From assembly GCA_002786065.1 (NCBI GenBank), contig NHNY01000002.1, positions 1,240,001-1,304,000 of the forward strand: a stretch of DNA of 64,000 nucleotides, written 5' to 3'. The notes beneath the pieces are model-generated. The model did not search any database. It worked only from the letters and a program-made list of their open reading frames with translations, and was not told the origin of the DNA. Shown one piece after another: positions 22,201-31,942 of this stretch. The position numbers and the translations under genes were made by a program. Each line of letters begins with the position of its first letter. The stretch's first letter is position 1. This DNA is from Microcyclospora pomicola. Lineage: Eukaryota > Ascomycota > Dothideomycetes > Capnodiales.

Positions 22201-22842
22201 AGAGCGCGAGATGGTGGAAGGTGATGTTGAGTACCACGATTTACGGTTGAAGGTCCGCGAGATCGAGCTGTTCACGGAGCCACGCTGCCGCGCGATAACG
22301 ATAGGTGTGGTCGGCACGGTCGAGACGGTGTTCATAGACTCCTTGCTAGTGCTTGCGATACTGGCCCGCCGAATAGAGAACTGGTCGCTGCTGCCATCGT
22401 CTTCTATAGCGTTGGATTGCGGTACGCGTACGATTTTGGGACTCTTCTTGAGCTCAGCAGCCAGGTCGGGCACTTCCTGCTGCTTCGAAATCCTCAGCTC
22501 CAGTTGTGTCCTCTCGTCGTCCGGCGTTGAGTACCCCGAAGATTCTGGAGGAGAGATGTCTATGACATGGTCTCCCGGGTCGAGCAGATCCGCTTCGGTG
22601 AAGCTGTCCTTCACCCTTGGCATCGAGCCCGTCGGCACATATGTCGCGGGCTTGGACACAGGGAGGTAGGTATATGAAGCAGATCGTGGAAAGTCCGGAT
22701 GCCGTGGTGAGATGGGAGAGGTTCCCCCACGTGAAGGCATGCTTAGTGGTGGAATGCGGGCGTCGACGTTCCTGCTTCGCACAGCTTGCTCCACGGTGTG
22801 AATCACATATCCGTCCACCTTCTCCGTTATGACCTCCGCCAT
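19222..22842 (-). CDS. DUF1765 / UPF0592-family protein
   Basis: Single exon, 1206 residues from ATG 22842. The open frame extends 81 nt further upstream but without an ATG. The first 400 residues are Ser/Pro/Lys-rich and disordered, with polybasic repeats (e.g. KSRNRKSLLRGRSSLKV). The folded part, about residues 430-1010, contains the DUF1765 core: LLDFLEEALLILVRFEHFKE, then FWQSVCKRMISSHNSMTEIR, then YAFLYTIWNSV and FNHWCPMVRAYYMRLLCWRV. This matches the fungal family whose S. pombe member is listed as an UPF0592 membrane protein. No function is established to my knowledge. The C-terminus is again disordered and ends in a conserved-looking segment (ARYCGRALAEWMMVVGECQS). I see no clear transmembrane helix despite the family name. 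Confidence 0.82.
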   Translation of the reverse strand: MAEVITEKVDGYVIHTVEQAVRSRNVDARIPPLSMPSRGGTSPISPRHPDFPRSASYTYLPVSKPATYVPTGSMPRVKDSFTEADLLDPGDHVIDISPPESSGYSTPDDERTQLELRISKQQEVPDLAAELKKSPKIVRVPQSNAIEDDGSSDQFSIRRASIASTSKESMNTVSTVPTTPIVIARQRGSVNSSISRTFNRKSWYSTSPSTISRSPSPPKTEIISRIDLDSPEIQTQDAASISKQKSRNRKSLLRGRSSLKVTTEKKADPDLPSTQDKKRPAHSRSLSLKKSLFRNASRESLRGAEITHVQIIPPLPAFPKSFSTDRLPSFRSNLPLPDRAAPMPRLFSNDRTTASSSALPKKKDELWNVFRTLDGDYTKFSSKSTAFKANVVRTALIPFLRQYASHPSNQSLRPEDLDRRTNILNKWWTGLIEMLHGRNNQSISGTDRPVILDGISGIMERPEWRKSPQFAPLLDRAAGQSSSLNHPSTTSLASINSEFLTESVYSNVRNIFIQNLSAQMAFVVDKMSLRNASASLVTFCGKACAYAFIFVPGMADVLVRLWDLPMETIKKVLAEAGVGKFDNLAQTASKVTPAYPPALHQLSFVSLMRLMRKLRTPPPLPLGTANIQWWGHWLDRWTGRESDLFYVFVKHYHILAVDFLALDASKTERMCAPGMVLVHAQILTNLNATIHRDAAPVQQDSSITPSAQFDDVLADPDAVATALPVAPINAVRIMAENRLIMLIRDFLSDRSGEHPVAQQVFAESFNDLLHASARGTSVYDHSACYTLLDFLEEALLILVRFEHFKESEGLIINSAFWQSVCKRMISSHNSMTEIRLYAFLYTIWNSVVCDLGRKANLCLGLLLDPEIFESRFNHWCPMVRAYYMRLLCWRVGRYDGEASAGDLLIYETMLDRLKSTWSHYVYLCEDAVRKNTLPPATSPCNPAPGRKLLIMRTDLQAATGGSFMSFDGIVPKPGGGPPRPITRRYSSLSFALQTDPRPDSAVSSEMSEPVELKEKGIGGFFRKMLGGSKPRGKTESTTTPAPQSRQGPPGPPEPRLVRSATDDGQILQPRASLADMSERSPSTSASPYPPTHRNFTFKFSLDYHNSKQVPGPLRLLPPRLPLPAQIFLQENSSRSGDAVSPHSFSAVEPQGASIAHARYCGRALAEWMMVVGECQSFFERRKSEGVPGNKLVETPTMGVEVFRRPS

Positions 22843-25800
22843 TGTATCTGCGCTCCACGCCGTGTTGAGGTCTTCCTGCCAGCAAGATCTGGCCAGCTGC
22901 TCTATCGTACTCTTTTTAGACAATTTTTCTTCGCAGCTTTTCCTGTCCTACCATGCCATCCTGAATGTGCTGCGATGCCTATGAGCTGGGTAGACACGCA
23001 GCTGCAGCAACCGATCAGTTCCGCAAGCTGGTGCCAACAGGGCGAGGCGGACGCGAAGTATTGGCCCAGAAAACCTGATCGGAGAAGCAATCGATTATGT
23101 GGGTGACCAAGACTCGATCAACAGTGTTGGAACTACTCAAGCTGCGAGTTGCTTTCAGCGATAAGGCGGCAACAGTGGAGGAGACGATGCAGATTAGTCT
23201 TGCAAGAAGGACGACACGCTCGACAAAACCCGGCACAAGCAGGACAAGGAAGCAAAGGGTGCAGAACGAAAGGCCACCACAACAAAGTCAAGTGTGGTTG
23301 AAGCTGCTCAAAGCGAGCCGGACTCGATACAATAGACGCAGACCAGGACCAGGGCCAGGACCAAGCTCCGAACCACACCAGAGAGAATCGGGCTATGGAC
23401 GCGTATTGGAGCAAGTGAAGTAGAGCTGGACTGCTGCGAGCCGATGGCTGGCGGAGCCGTAACGATGCCCCGTCCGTACTAGAGCCGGACCCAGCCAGCT
23501 ATTTTCGGGCGCTCAACGGCGTCTAAGGCGATCAAGCAAGATATCAGAGTCCTTTGCATGCCTAATGCAGCCGCTCGAGGATCTACTGTGTGCATGAGGA
23601 CAATCTCAGCTGGTCCTGGGTCCTGACTGCGGCGGCACCTTTGTTCATCAAGGGCCACGGGCAACCTGTCAGCTCGTTCCGCACGCAGCGATCATGAGAC
23701 GTCCATTGTTCGGTACCCGTGCGTGCTGCGACACCAATCACCGACTGCATCGGAGGATTCGAAGGCATATTTCCGCGATTGCGAGAAAGTCTATAGTCTA
23801 GATCAGACGTGACCTTGACCCGATCTTACTTCGGCTGACTGCCTCTAGCAGGGATGTGTCTTCATCCCTCGGGCTTCTACCTCTTATCCGCAGCTCCTAT
23901 CATCTACAGCATGAGGCCATTCATCGCGGATGGAACACGCTCGTCGCCATACTATGATCCGTTGCGATGGCAATGAACAGCAGTACGTAGGTTGTCTCAC
24001 GTGGGATGTAGTCGAAGTCAGATGGCAACGAGCGCAACAATCTCTACCTTATAGCCCGTACCAATTAATCACAGGGTCACCGGAGGCCACGCGTAGGCTG
24101 CTTGTCGATGCACCTCTTGCAGTGCACGATCCCCTCTTCGCTCCATTTCTGGGTTTATGTTGGCAGCACAATCGACAACGTGCGCACTTCACTCCTATGC
24201 ACTCCACGTTTCAGTGGCTGATTGCGGAAGTCTGCTCATTCCAGCTACACGATCTGCGCGTAGCACATGCAGTGGGAGATGCTCCTTACCTCGAGCTCGA
24301 GCGGGATATGTCGTTCAAGGCGTAGCATCTTTCCTTCGCCGTCGTCTGCATTCATGCATCAGGCGTGCCGCACTCCATCCCTTAATTATGCGTGGCAAGG
24401 ATCACCCCCCCACATCATCATCTCATCAGTCTACGCCACGCTGAGCAAAGCCCGTTCATGGTCATCCAGCCCAGGCGAGGATGATCCAAGATGAGCAGCT
24501 CAACAGCTGATGGAACGCCACGGCATGCACACGCTCAGCCGCAGCATGCCTGGACAACACCATGACAGGCATGTCCGGAATATCGTGGAAATTCCACTTT
24601 CCGAACTCATGGATACTTCAGACACGCCCAAACGAGCTTGGGGAAGACGGCTGACCACCGCAAACGTTTGTGAGTACATGGACATGTCGTCTTGTACATC
24701 TGTATAGATACACTAGATACTCCATCGAATCCTGCACACCTCACCGCCATGATCCTTGCGCACAACCATTTACATAGATACTCCCACACGAAATCCTGGA
24801 AGGTCTCCCCCCATAGCCTCCCCACGGGACACGCCTGCCCCTAGGGTCCATTCCACAAGACCCTGCGTTTCACATGCTCCGCGGCGGGAAGGGAGCTGCG
24901 GTACACGCAATCGAGCCACCAGCTGTGCTGATGCGGGAGCGGTGCTGCAGCTCTTGTCCTACATGCATGCATATAGCGCTACCGCATGACCTGAATAGAG
25001 ATGCACCCCACATCCTGACCACTGCACATCAGAAGCTCTCGATGTCACATCTCATTTGTTGATGAGCGAAGACATGGCTGGTATAATCTGGCAAGTTGCC
25101 GGGTGAAGAACACCATCTTCATCAAGATCGGAGGTCCCGTTATATTAGGGTTGTGTGGGAAACACATTATTTACAGTTGTCGGTAGGCGGCTCGTGGCTA
25201 GCCCCATGTGCGTCTACGCATGTATGTAGCCACATCGATACTTGCTTCCTGTCAGATCGGGGAGATAAGCTGGCAAGCGTCTCGGTCTGGGTGACATCTG
25301 GGAACAAGGACGACTGAATAGGTCTGGTGCATAGTCAGCAAGCAGCATCGCGACGAGTATGCAGGCATCTTTATCTAAGCGTTCACGAGTGACATATTAC
25401 ATGGAACACGAGATATCAGATTAATTCGATTGTCAATCTATTTTGCTGGTAGGCTCGCCAGTCATACTCATAACGACGGCTTCCCATTTCTTCGTCCGAT
25501 GTCAACGAGCAGCTCGCTCCGAGTATGTGCAAAAGAACTCGTGCCGAGTGACCATTTATACAATGTCAAGCATCCTGCAGAACTTGATTGTCATGCTGTT
25601 CCTGCTCGTGCAAGAGAACAATCCTCTGCAGAACCAACAAGGCCCGACTCCAGCATTCAGCAACCGTGACCATGTCTAGAGTGATTCGCGGGCATCGAAC
25701 TTGGTAGGCGGGTATCGGTGAACGCTTCATCATCGTTGGTGATAGTCTGGTATGATCTTTGCACATATTTAGTGCACACTCAAGAGATTAGGGCAAGGCA

Positions 25801-25846
25801 GGCATAGCAGCACTGCTTGAGGCTGAGAGCGAGGAAAGGAGATGAT
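22843..25846. other. Long gene-free stretch (about 3 kb)
   Basis: The longest gap in the window. Open frames up to about 130 codons occur (e.g. 23930-24325 on the plus strand), but none shows a motif, signal peptide or paired splice sites. The base composition is ordinary, with no strong AT bias or obvious CpA/TpG skew suggesting a RIP-mutated transposon. It may contain the promoter of the DUF1765 gene and unrecognised non-coding transcripts. Confidence 0.4.
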
Positions 25847-27629
25847 TCACCAGTAAGGACGCGCCTCGTATCCACCGCGATCGTAACCTCTGCCATCTCT
25901 CCTCGGGCTCAAGGGACGTCCGTAGGGCTCGCGACCGTGACCGTTCGGGTAAGGTTCAGCTTCGGGATAGCCACGAGCGGGTGCTGGTGGTGGAGGGCCG
26001 CCGTAACGTTCGTCGGGATAGCGGCCGCCACGGGGAGGAGGGTAGTCATCGACAGGAGGAGGGCCACGACGCGGAGGTCCGTAGCGATCGTCGCGGGGAT
26101 CGTCATAGTAGCCACCACGTGGTGGGGGCGATCGACGACGGTAGTCATCACGGCGAGGGCTGTATCCACGGGGAGGACCGCGGCGGTCGTAGTACTCATC
26201 GCCGCCTGGAGGGCCGTAGCCACGACCGCGGTAACCTGGCGAACGAGACCGGTTTTGGAAGCGCGGCTCACGAGGACGTGGGACCTCAGATTGTGGCTGA
26301 AATATATTAGTGACACTGCTGTCAGTAGGTTTAAAATGTATACTTACATCCGAAATGCAGCGCACGGTGGATCCTTTGAACTCGGAGTTGTCGAGCTTCT
26401 CTACGGCGGTGGCAAGGTCTGCGGCAGTCTCGTATTCCACGTAGCTGCCGCTGATTAGTAAGGTCGTTAGCAGTGTTTGGTTTGTATTAGGCGAAGAAGT
26501 ATGCATACCCTTTACCGCCACTTGCGGGATCACGATCGCGGTTCACCTCGCTGTACACGACATCCAGGCCAGACTGACGGGCGAAATCCTTGAGATCCTG
26601 TGATTCAGATATGTAAGTCCAGTCCTCGCCAGGTCAATAGCAGCAAAAATGAAGATGTCATGTCTAGGCTCCCGGACGATGGAAAGATGTGCATGGCTCT
26701 CAGATGGCACCGGAAAGAAAAAGTGGACAAGGCAGTGGACATCTCGGTCTGGTCACTTGGCGCGACGACAGGAGCAGAGTGTGCGGCTCGATCTCATAGA
26801 AATGAGCAAAAACAGGCGGAACAGGAGGATGCGCAACAATCAAGGCCAGATGGAAAGCGAGAGTGGAAGTTGCTAACCTGCCAGCTGGTCTCGTACGGGA
26901 GTCCGGTAATCGTCATACGATGGACGGTACGGCGAGGCCTTGGTGCCATGCGTGGAGCAAACTCCTGGCCTTCACGGGGAGGCCTGCTTCCGCGAGCGAA
27001 TTGGACGACCAGACGCTCGCCCATGAACTCAGATCCGTCTAGTCATCGGTACGTGTCAGCAGTGGAATTCACGTCATAGGAAGACAGCAAGTGGAGGCTC
27101 GATGACCAGCCAGACGCGACTCGAGTATAGATTGGAGTACACTTACGGAAAGCTAGAAAATCAGGTCAGCCAAGAAATCACGGAGCAAAGCATGTAGATG
27201 ATGCGGCGGGTTCAACATACCAGGAACTACATCACGCGCATCCGCAGCGTCCTTGTACTCGATGAAGCCAAAGCCATTCATGAGCTTGATTTCGGTAATT
27301 TCACCAGTGCCATGCGTGTTGAAGTGGTTTTCCACGTCGGCCTTAGTAGCTGTAGTCACATGGTCCAGTCAGCGATGCCAGAAGATCCTACTGCGCGAAG
27401 CCCGTTCCGGCTCCAGATCCTTTCGAGGAAGGACGAGTGCCAGGCACAGTGGAGTGAATCTACCAGCCAGTCCTCCAAGTGAAGGCGGAACAACACGGGC
27501 AGGAACGGATCAAAGCAGCCATGGCCAGAACAGAATCCTGCATCATCCGGTGATAGAGACGGGTTGACGGTGCGTACCATTGCGAGGGAGGTTACCCAGG
27601 TAGAGCCTCGTGTTTGAAACGTCGCCCAT
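25847..27629 (-). CDS. SR-type splicing factor with two RRMs (Srp1/Srp2-like)
   Basis: Seven exons: 27629-27578, 27349-27221, 27152-27147, 27038-26878, 26597-26509, 26450-26348, 26296-25847; 329 residues. RRM1 begins at once (TRLYLGNLPRNATKADVENH, RNP2 YLGNLP; RNP1-like NGFGFIEY). RRM2 follows RPRRTVHRMTITGLP, with GGSYVEYETAADLATAV as its RNP1 region. The tail (about 180-329) is rich in Arg, Gly, Pro, Tyr and Asp with several RS/SR dipeptides (RNRSRSPGYRGRGYG). The domain order matches S. pombe Srp2 and related SR proteins, which bind exonic enhancers and recruit the spliceosome. Exon 3 is only six nucleotides. Every junction keeps phase and restores the conserved order DARDVVPAFHGSEFMGERL. 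Intron 6 (51 nt) is in frame and stop-free. Divergent from ETF-QO with 403 bp between starts. Confidence 0.92.
27147..27152 (-). other. Six-nucleotide coding microexon (CTTTCC) of the SR protein gene
   Basis: Flanked by TCTAG upstream and GTAAGT downstream on the minus strand. Its six bases complete the Ala codon begun in exon 2, code Phe, and give the first base of His finished in exon 4. The resulting AFHGSEFMGERL matches the conserved linker of this family, whereas skipping it would remove two residues in frame (27221 to 27038). Confidence 0.87.
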
Positions 27630-28032
27630 CGTGACGGAACGGCCTGCGAGTCCTTGCAAGAAAGAGGCGTGTCGAATGTGGCGGTTCTGGAGATTTCCAA
27701 TAGTGGAAATATATACTGGCAGGTTCCTGGCCACGATCAGGGTGTGGAGGTACCGGACAGAGTCGGTAGTGAAGGTGGGTGGACGGTGAGGTTGTAGTGG
27801 TGATGATAATTTGAGGCGAAAGTGCAAGGCGCAACGGCGGGAAGCACGGGTAGCAGTGGTCGGTGCGTCACAAGCCAATTGAATGCAGCACAGAATCGAT
27901 GACACTAGCCGAGGCTCTGCGGGATCATGTGGAACATGAATCTCGTGTGAGTGCATTCACCTCGTGTCGTGTCATGTCGTGAATGCCATTGAGTCTTACC
28001 TTTGTGTATTCTTGAGACAGTCGGTGGTGAGC
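27630..28032. promoter_or_regulatory. Shared divergent promoter, SR protein gene / ETF-QO
   Basis: 403 bp separate the two start codons, which point away from each other. Pyrimidine-rich patches lie near both ends. I can name no specific factor site with confidence. Confidence 0.5.
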
Positions 28033-29940
28033 ATGTCGGTCTCCAGAGTGGCATCCTCGCTGGGGAGGAACACAATAACAAGACTACCGCGATCATCGGA
28101 GGTAGCAGGGTACAACCTATCCGCACGAATTGCGATTCCTGTCCGCAACGCATCATACCAGGCGCGAGTATGCAGACCAGTCGCGATCACAGCAGGCCAG
28201 CGTAGAGCCTTTTCCAGCACCATCAAGCGAAGACTTGCCATTCCGGACGACAGCTTTAACCCTGCCGAGATTGAACGCGAGGCCGATGAGGTAGATGTCT
28301 GCATTGTGGGTGGCGGGCCTGCTGGTCTCAGTGCTGCCATCCGACTGAAGCAACTCGCCAATGAAGCCGGTAATGAGGACTTCCGGGTGCTGCTACTAGA
28401 GAAGGCGGGTGAACTTGGTGATCACATCGTTTCGGGCAATGTTATCGAGCCTTCAGCTCTGGATGAGCTGTTGCCCGACTGGAAATCAGAAGACAACCCC
28501 AATCGCTTCGAATCTATCACTCCCGCTACCACAGACAAGATGCGCTTCTTGACCAAGTCGAGTAGCATTCCAATCCCGGCACCGCCCCAGATGAACAACC
28601 ATGGCAACTACATCATCAGTCTGAATCTGTTCACAAAATGGCTAGGCGAAAGAGCAGAAGAGATTGGCGTGGAAATCTATCCAGGCTTCGCAGCGTCGGA
28701 AGTTCTATATCACCAGGACGGCTCTGTGAAGGGTGTGGCGACGAACGATCTTGGGATCAGTCGGAGTGGAAAGCCGAAGGACTCGTTCGAGAGGGGCATG
28801 GAATTTCACGCACGGTGCACGCTTCTGGCAGAGGGCTGCCACGGGAGTCTGACGAAGAAGGTGATCAAAAAATACGACCTTCGAAGAGATAGCCAGGCAC
28901 AGACATACGGGTTGGGCATCAAAGAAGTGTGGGAGATTGATCCCGAGAAGTTCGAAAAGGGCCTCGTGGTACATTCCATGGGCTATCCACTGCCCAAGGA
29001 CACCTATGGAGGTGGGTGGATGTACCATTTTGGTGACAACATGGTTTCGATAGGATTGGTCGTTGGTCTGGACTACCCGAACCCGTGGCTGGCACCATAC
29101 GGAGAGTTCCAGAAGATGAAGCACCATCCACTTTATTCGAAGTATCTGGAAGGTGGAAAATGCATTTCATACGGCGCGCGGACTTTGAACGAAGGAGGGT
29201 TCCAAAGTATCCCCAAATGCGCCTTCCCAGGCGGTGCTCTCATTGGTGATACGGCTGGCTTCTTGAATGTGCCGAAGATCAAAGGTACCCACACAGCAAT
29301 GCGATCTGGTATGCTAGCTGCAGAGGCTGCGTATTCAGCACTCGCAGAGACCAAGGACACGGAAGGCGCGGTGTTCCTGTATGATTACGAAGACAAACTC
29401 CGAAACAGTAGTATCTGGAAAGAACTCAAGGAGGTCCGCAACATGCGACCCTCTTTTCATGGCCCTCTTGGTCTCTACGGCGGCATCATGTACTCCGGAC
29501 TGGAAGCATATTTGTTCAAGGGTATGACACCCTGGACGCTGAAGCATGCCGGCACCGACGCCAGCGCCACGAAACCCGCCGACCAGTGCAAGAAGATCGA
29601 GTACCCCAAGCCCGACGGCAAGATCTCCTTTGACATCCTGACCTCGGTGAGCCGCACGGGCACCAACCACGAAGAGGACCAACCGTGCCATCTTCAAGTC
29701 GCCGACTGGGACAAACATGCTGACGTCGCTTACCCCAAGTACAAGGGCGTGGAGAACCGCTTTTGCCCTGCCGGCGTGTACGAGTATGTGGAGGATGAGA
29801 GCAAGGAGCTCGGCGTGCGCTTCCAGATCAACGCGCAGAACTGCGTGCATTGCAAGACGTGCGACATCAAGGTGCCGACGCAGGACATCAACTGGCAGAC
29901 GCCGCAGGGTGGTGAGGGTCCCAAGTACACCATGACTTAG
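28033..29940 (+). CDS. Electron transfer flavoprotein-ubiquinone oxidoreductase, mitochondrial
   Basis: ETF-QO passes electrons from the electron transfer flavoprotein (fatty acid and amino acid oxidation) to ubiquinone in the inner mitochondrial membrane, using FAD and one 4Fe-4S cluster. Single exon, 635 residues. An Arg/Ser-rich presequence of about 80 residues is followed by the FAD dinucleotide fold VDVCIVGGGPAGLSAAIRLK (about residue 87) and the GDHIVSGNVIEP segment. Near the C-terminus are the cluster cysteines: one in RFCPAGVYEY and three in NCVHCKTCDIKVPTQDINW (about residues 578-615). The frame is open up to an earlier ATG at 27964. I prefer 28033, because its context begins a typical presequence, but the earlier start is possible. 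The yeast homologue is CIR2. Confidence 0.95.
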   Translation: MSVSRVASSLGRNTITRLPRSSEVAGYNLSARIAIPVRNASYQARVCRPVAITAGQRRAFSSTIKRRLAIPDDSFNPAEIEREADEVDVCIVGGGPAGLSAAIRLKQLANEAGNEDFRVLLLEKAGELGDHIVSGNVIEPSALDELLPDWKSEDNPNRFESITPATTDKMRFLTKSSSIPIPAPPQMNNHGNYIISLNLFTKWLGERAEEIGVEIYPGFAASEVLYHQDGSVKGVATNDLGISRSGKPKDSFERGMEFHARCTLLAEGCHGSLTKKVIKKYDLRRDSQAQTYGLGIKEVWEIDPEKFEKGLVVHSMGYPLPKDTYGGGWMYHFGDNMVSIGLVVGLDYPNPWLAPYGEFQKMKHHPLYSKYLEGGKCISYGARTLNEGGFQSIPKCAFPGGALIGDTAGFLNVPKIKGTHTAMRSGMLAAEAAYSALAETKDTEGAVFLYDYEDKLRNSSIWKELKEVRNMRPSFHGPLGLYGGIMYSGLEAYLFKGMTPWTLKHAGTDASATKPADQCKKIEYPKPDGKISFDILTSVSRTGTNHEEDQPCHLQVADWDKHADVAYPKYKGVENRFCPAGVYEYVEDESKELGVRFQINAQNCVHCKTCDIKVPTQDINWQTPQGGEGPKYTMT

Positions 29941-31829
29941 TAGATATATGTATGTAGATAGCAATCGTGGCATATGTTGCAAGCCATTGAATATAGATCT
30001 TCCTTCCTGGATGAAAGTGGCTCGCTCTTCGATTTATGACATATCTCTCTCCTTGCCCAGTCGGAATAGAAGCATCACTGTTCGACGGGGTCATAGCGCA
30101 GAACATAACAGAACGTGACATTGACTCGCGCATATCAAGGTAACCTGAACTCCACCGTGACTTGACTTACCACGCAAATCAACACGACCTCATCCAGCTG
30201 GAAGCAGTCCATCTACCCACCCATCCACCATCATCCACGCTGGTACCTATCTAAACGGTACAGCGCAGTCGCACTCCCACCTGTAACGACATCTCCACAA
30301 TCCGTGATCGACAAAACCTTCTACTGTATCTCACCTACCCTCCCCATGCATTCATCCATCTACAGACTACAGTACTCCCACCGTCATCAATCTAGAACCC
30401 GAAGCCTTGTCCCGCCTGCAGTCGATACAGTAACTAAGGTAGGTAGCTAGCTGAGTTAGTGCTTACGCAGGATCGAAGATTCTGGAGTCTGGCAGCCTGG
30501 AGTCTAGAGGGTGGATGGATTGGATGGGGCGCTGACTGCATGTTGACAGACGTACTGTGCATATTCTTGTGCATACTGTACATAGTGTACAAGTATTGAT
30601 GTGAGTTCCTACAGCCTTGAATACCTAGGTAGGTATACTTTGGACGTACGGGGAGATCAGGCAGATCGGGTAGCGTAAGGTGCGGTGGGCGCAGTCGCGT
30701 CTACGCTGATACGATCGAGCTTGACTATCTGACCTAGGCTGCCGGGGAGATATCGTTACTGCATTGACTATTGCAGATGTATCATGTATGGGTGCAGGCA
30801 GGCTGGGGAAGGGGCGCCGAGCATGATACGGGTGTATATTGCGTGCTGTATGCGTTGGGTGAGGTGCCTTAGGGTTGGAGTTGGATTTGTGAGGAGAGAT
30901 CATTGAGCGGTACATGCTGGCATGTAGCAGCTCCATCCCGATTCAGGTATTTGAGCAGGCTCCATGAATCATCACCCTACCTTACCGATCCTCACCTCAG
31001 CGTCTGTTTCACACTAACCGCGTTACAAGGAATATAACTGACGAGAAGCGGTCGAGAGCTTACCTCCCCCAGGATGGAGCATGCATGAGTGGCTGACAAC
31101 CTGAGGTTCGCATGCATCAAGTAAGCTGCGGCGCGCCTTATCAGATAAGCCCGCCCGCATGAAGGCCACTTGACGATCTGGCCACTTTTCCTCCGGCCAT
31201 CTCTCCAGCCGAACATCATCCTCGTATCGCGACGCTCTGGACACGCTGATCCGTTCGCATCGCGGATTGTTACGTACCATGTGGACCACAGCAGCTGTCC
31301 ATCACCTCTCAGCATGGAAAACCCGGAGCAAACCAGAAGACCAACACCAACGCGAATGACGAGTCGTTACGATGGGTCCAGCCAAGTCCGGCCAATCAAA
31401 GAGCTAGATCGACTAGCGGGTGCTCTCACCGGGCGGGAGGGAGCGCTGATAGCAGCTGGTGATGTGACTCACACCCACCCACCTTTTCTCTCTCTTTCTT
31501 CGCCTCCACCACCCTTTCCCCTGCACTCCACCCCGCCACTCGCCAGCATCAGTCCACCTGTCCTTTGCCTGCAGACACCCGCCCGACACTGTTGGTCGAT
31601 GTTTGGCGGTGAGCGGTGGTGCTAACAGTCGACGGCGATGGCGATGACGGGGTGATGCAGTCTGCACCACCGAGATGAGCAGCGTACAGGCACGTCAAAA
31701 GGGGGCACGGCAGCGAAAAGGTAAAGAAGCAACGTCAGAGAGAAAATCATCTCTCGGGGCGCGCTGCGGTGGTGGCTCGTGCGTTTTTTTCCGCGCCAGT
31801 CCCGGGCAGGTGTCAGGCTCGCGTCGGCG

Positions 31830-31837
31830 TATATAAG
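31830..31837 (+). promoter_or_regulatory. Candidate TATA box (TATATAAG) upstream of the TBP gene
   Basis: A canonical TATA element in GC-rich surroundings, about 915 bp before the TBP start codon. It is followed about 80 bp later by a (CT) tract, a frequent mark of fungal initiation regions. If used, the mRNA has a leader of more than 800 nt unless a 5'UTR intron is removed. A weaker ATATATAAG lies at about 32585. Confidence 0.45.
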
Positions 31838-31918
31838 AGCCCAGCCCTCCCCACCTCGCACGCCTTTTTGCCTGTTCGCTGCCCTGACCTCGCCCGTACC
31901 CCCTATTCGAGCGACGTT

Positions 31919-31942
31919 CTCTCTCTCTCTCTCTCTCTCTCT
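31919..31942 (+). repeat. (CT)12 microsatellite in the TBP leader/promoter
   Basis: Uninterrupted CT dinucleotides within a longer pyrimidine-rich stretch. Such tracts often sit near transcription start sites in filamentous fungi and vary in length between strains. Confidence 0.85.

Noticed and set aside
21728-22669. 313-codon plus-strand frame
   Set aside because: Antisense to the disordered N-terminal part of the DUF1765 protein; no motif of its own.
23930-24325. 131-codon plus-strand frame in the 3-kb gap
   Set aside because: No motif, no signal peptide and no splice context; within chance length for this composition.
26451-26460. TACTAAT next to the acceptor of intron 5 of the SR gene as branch point
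   Set aside because: It is too close to the AG to serve as the branch site of that intron; probably coincidental, and another branch site must be used.
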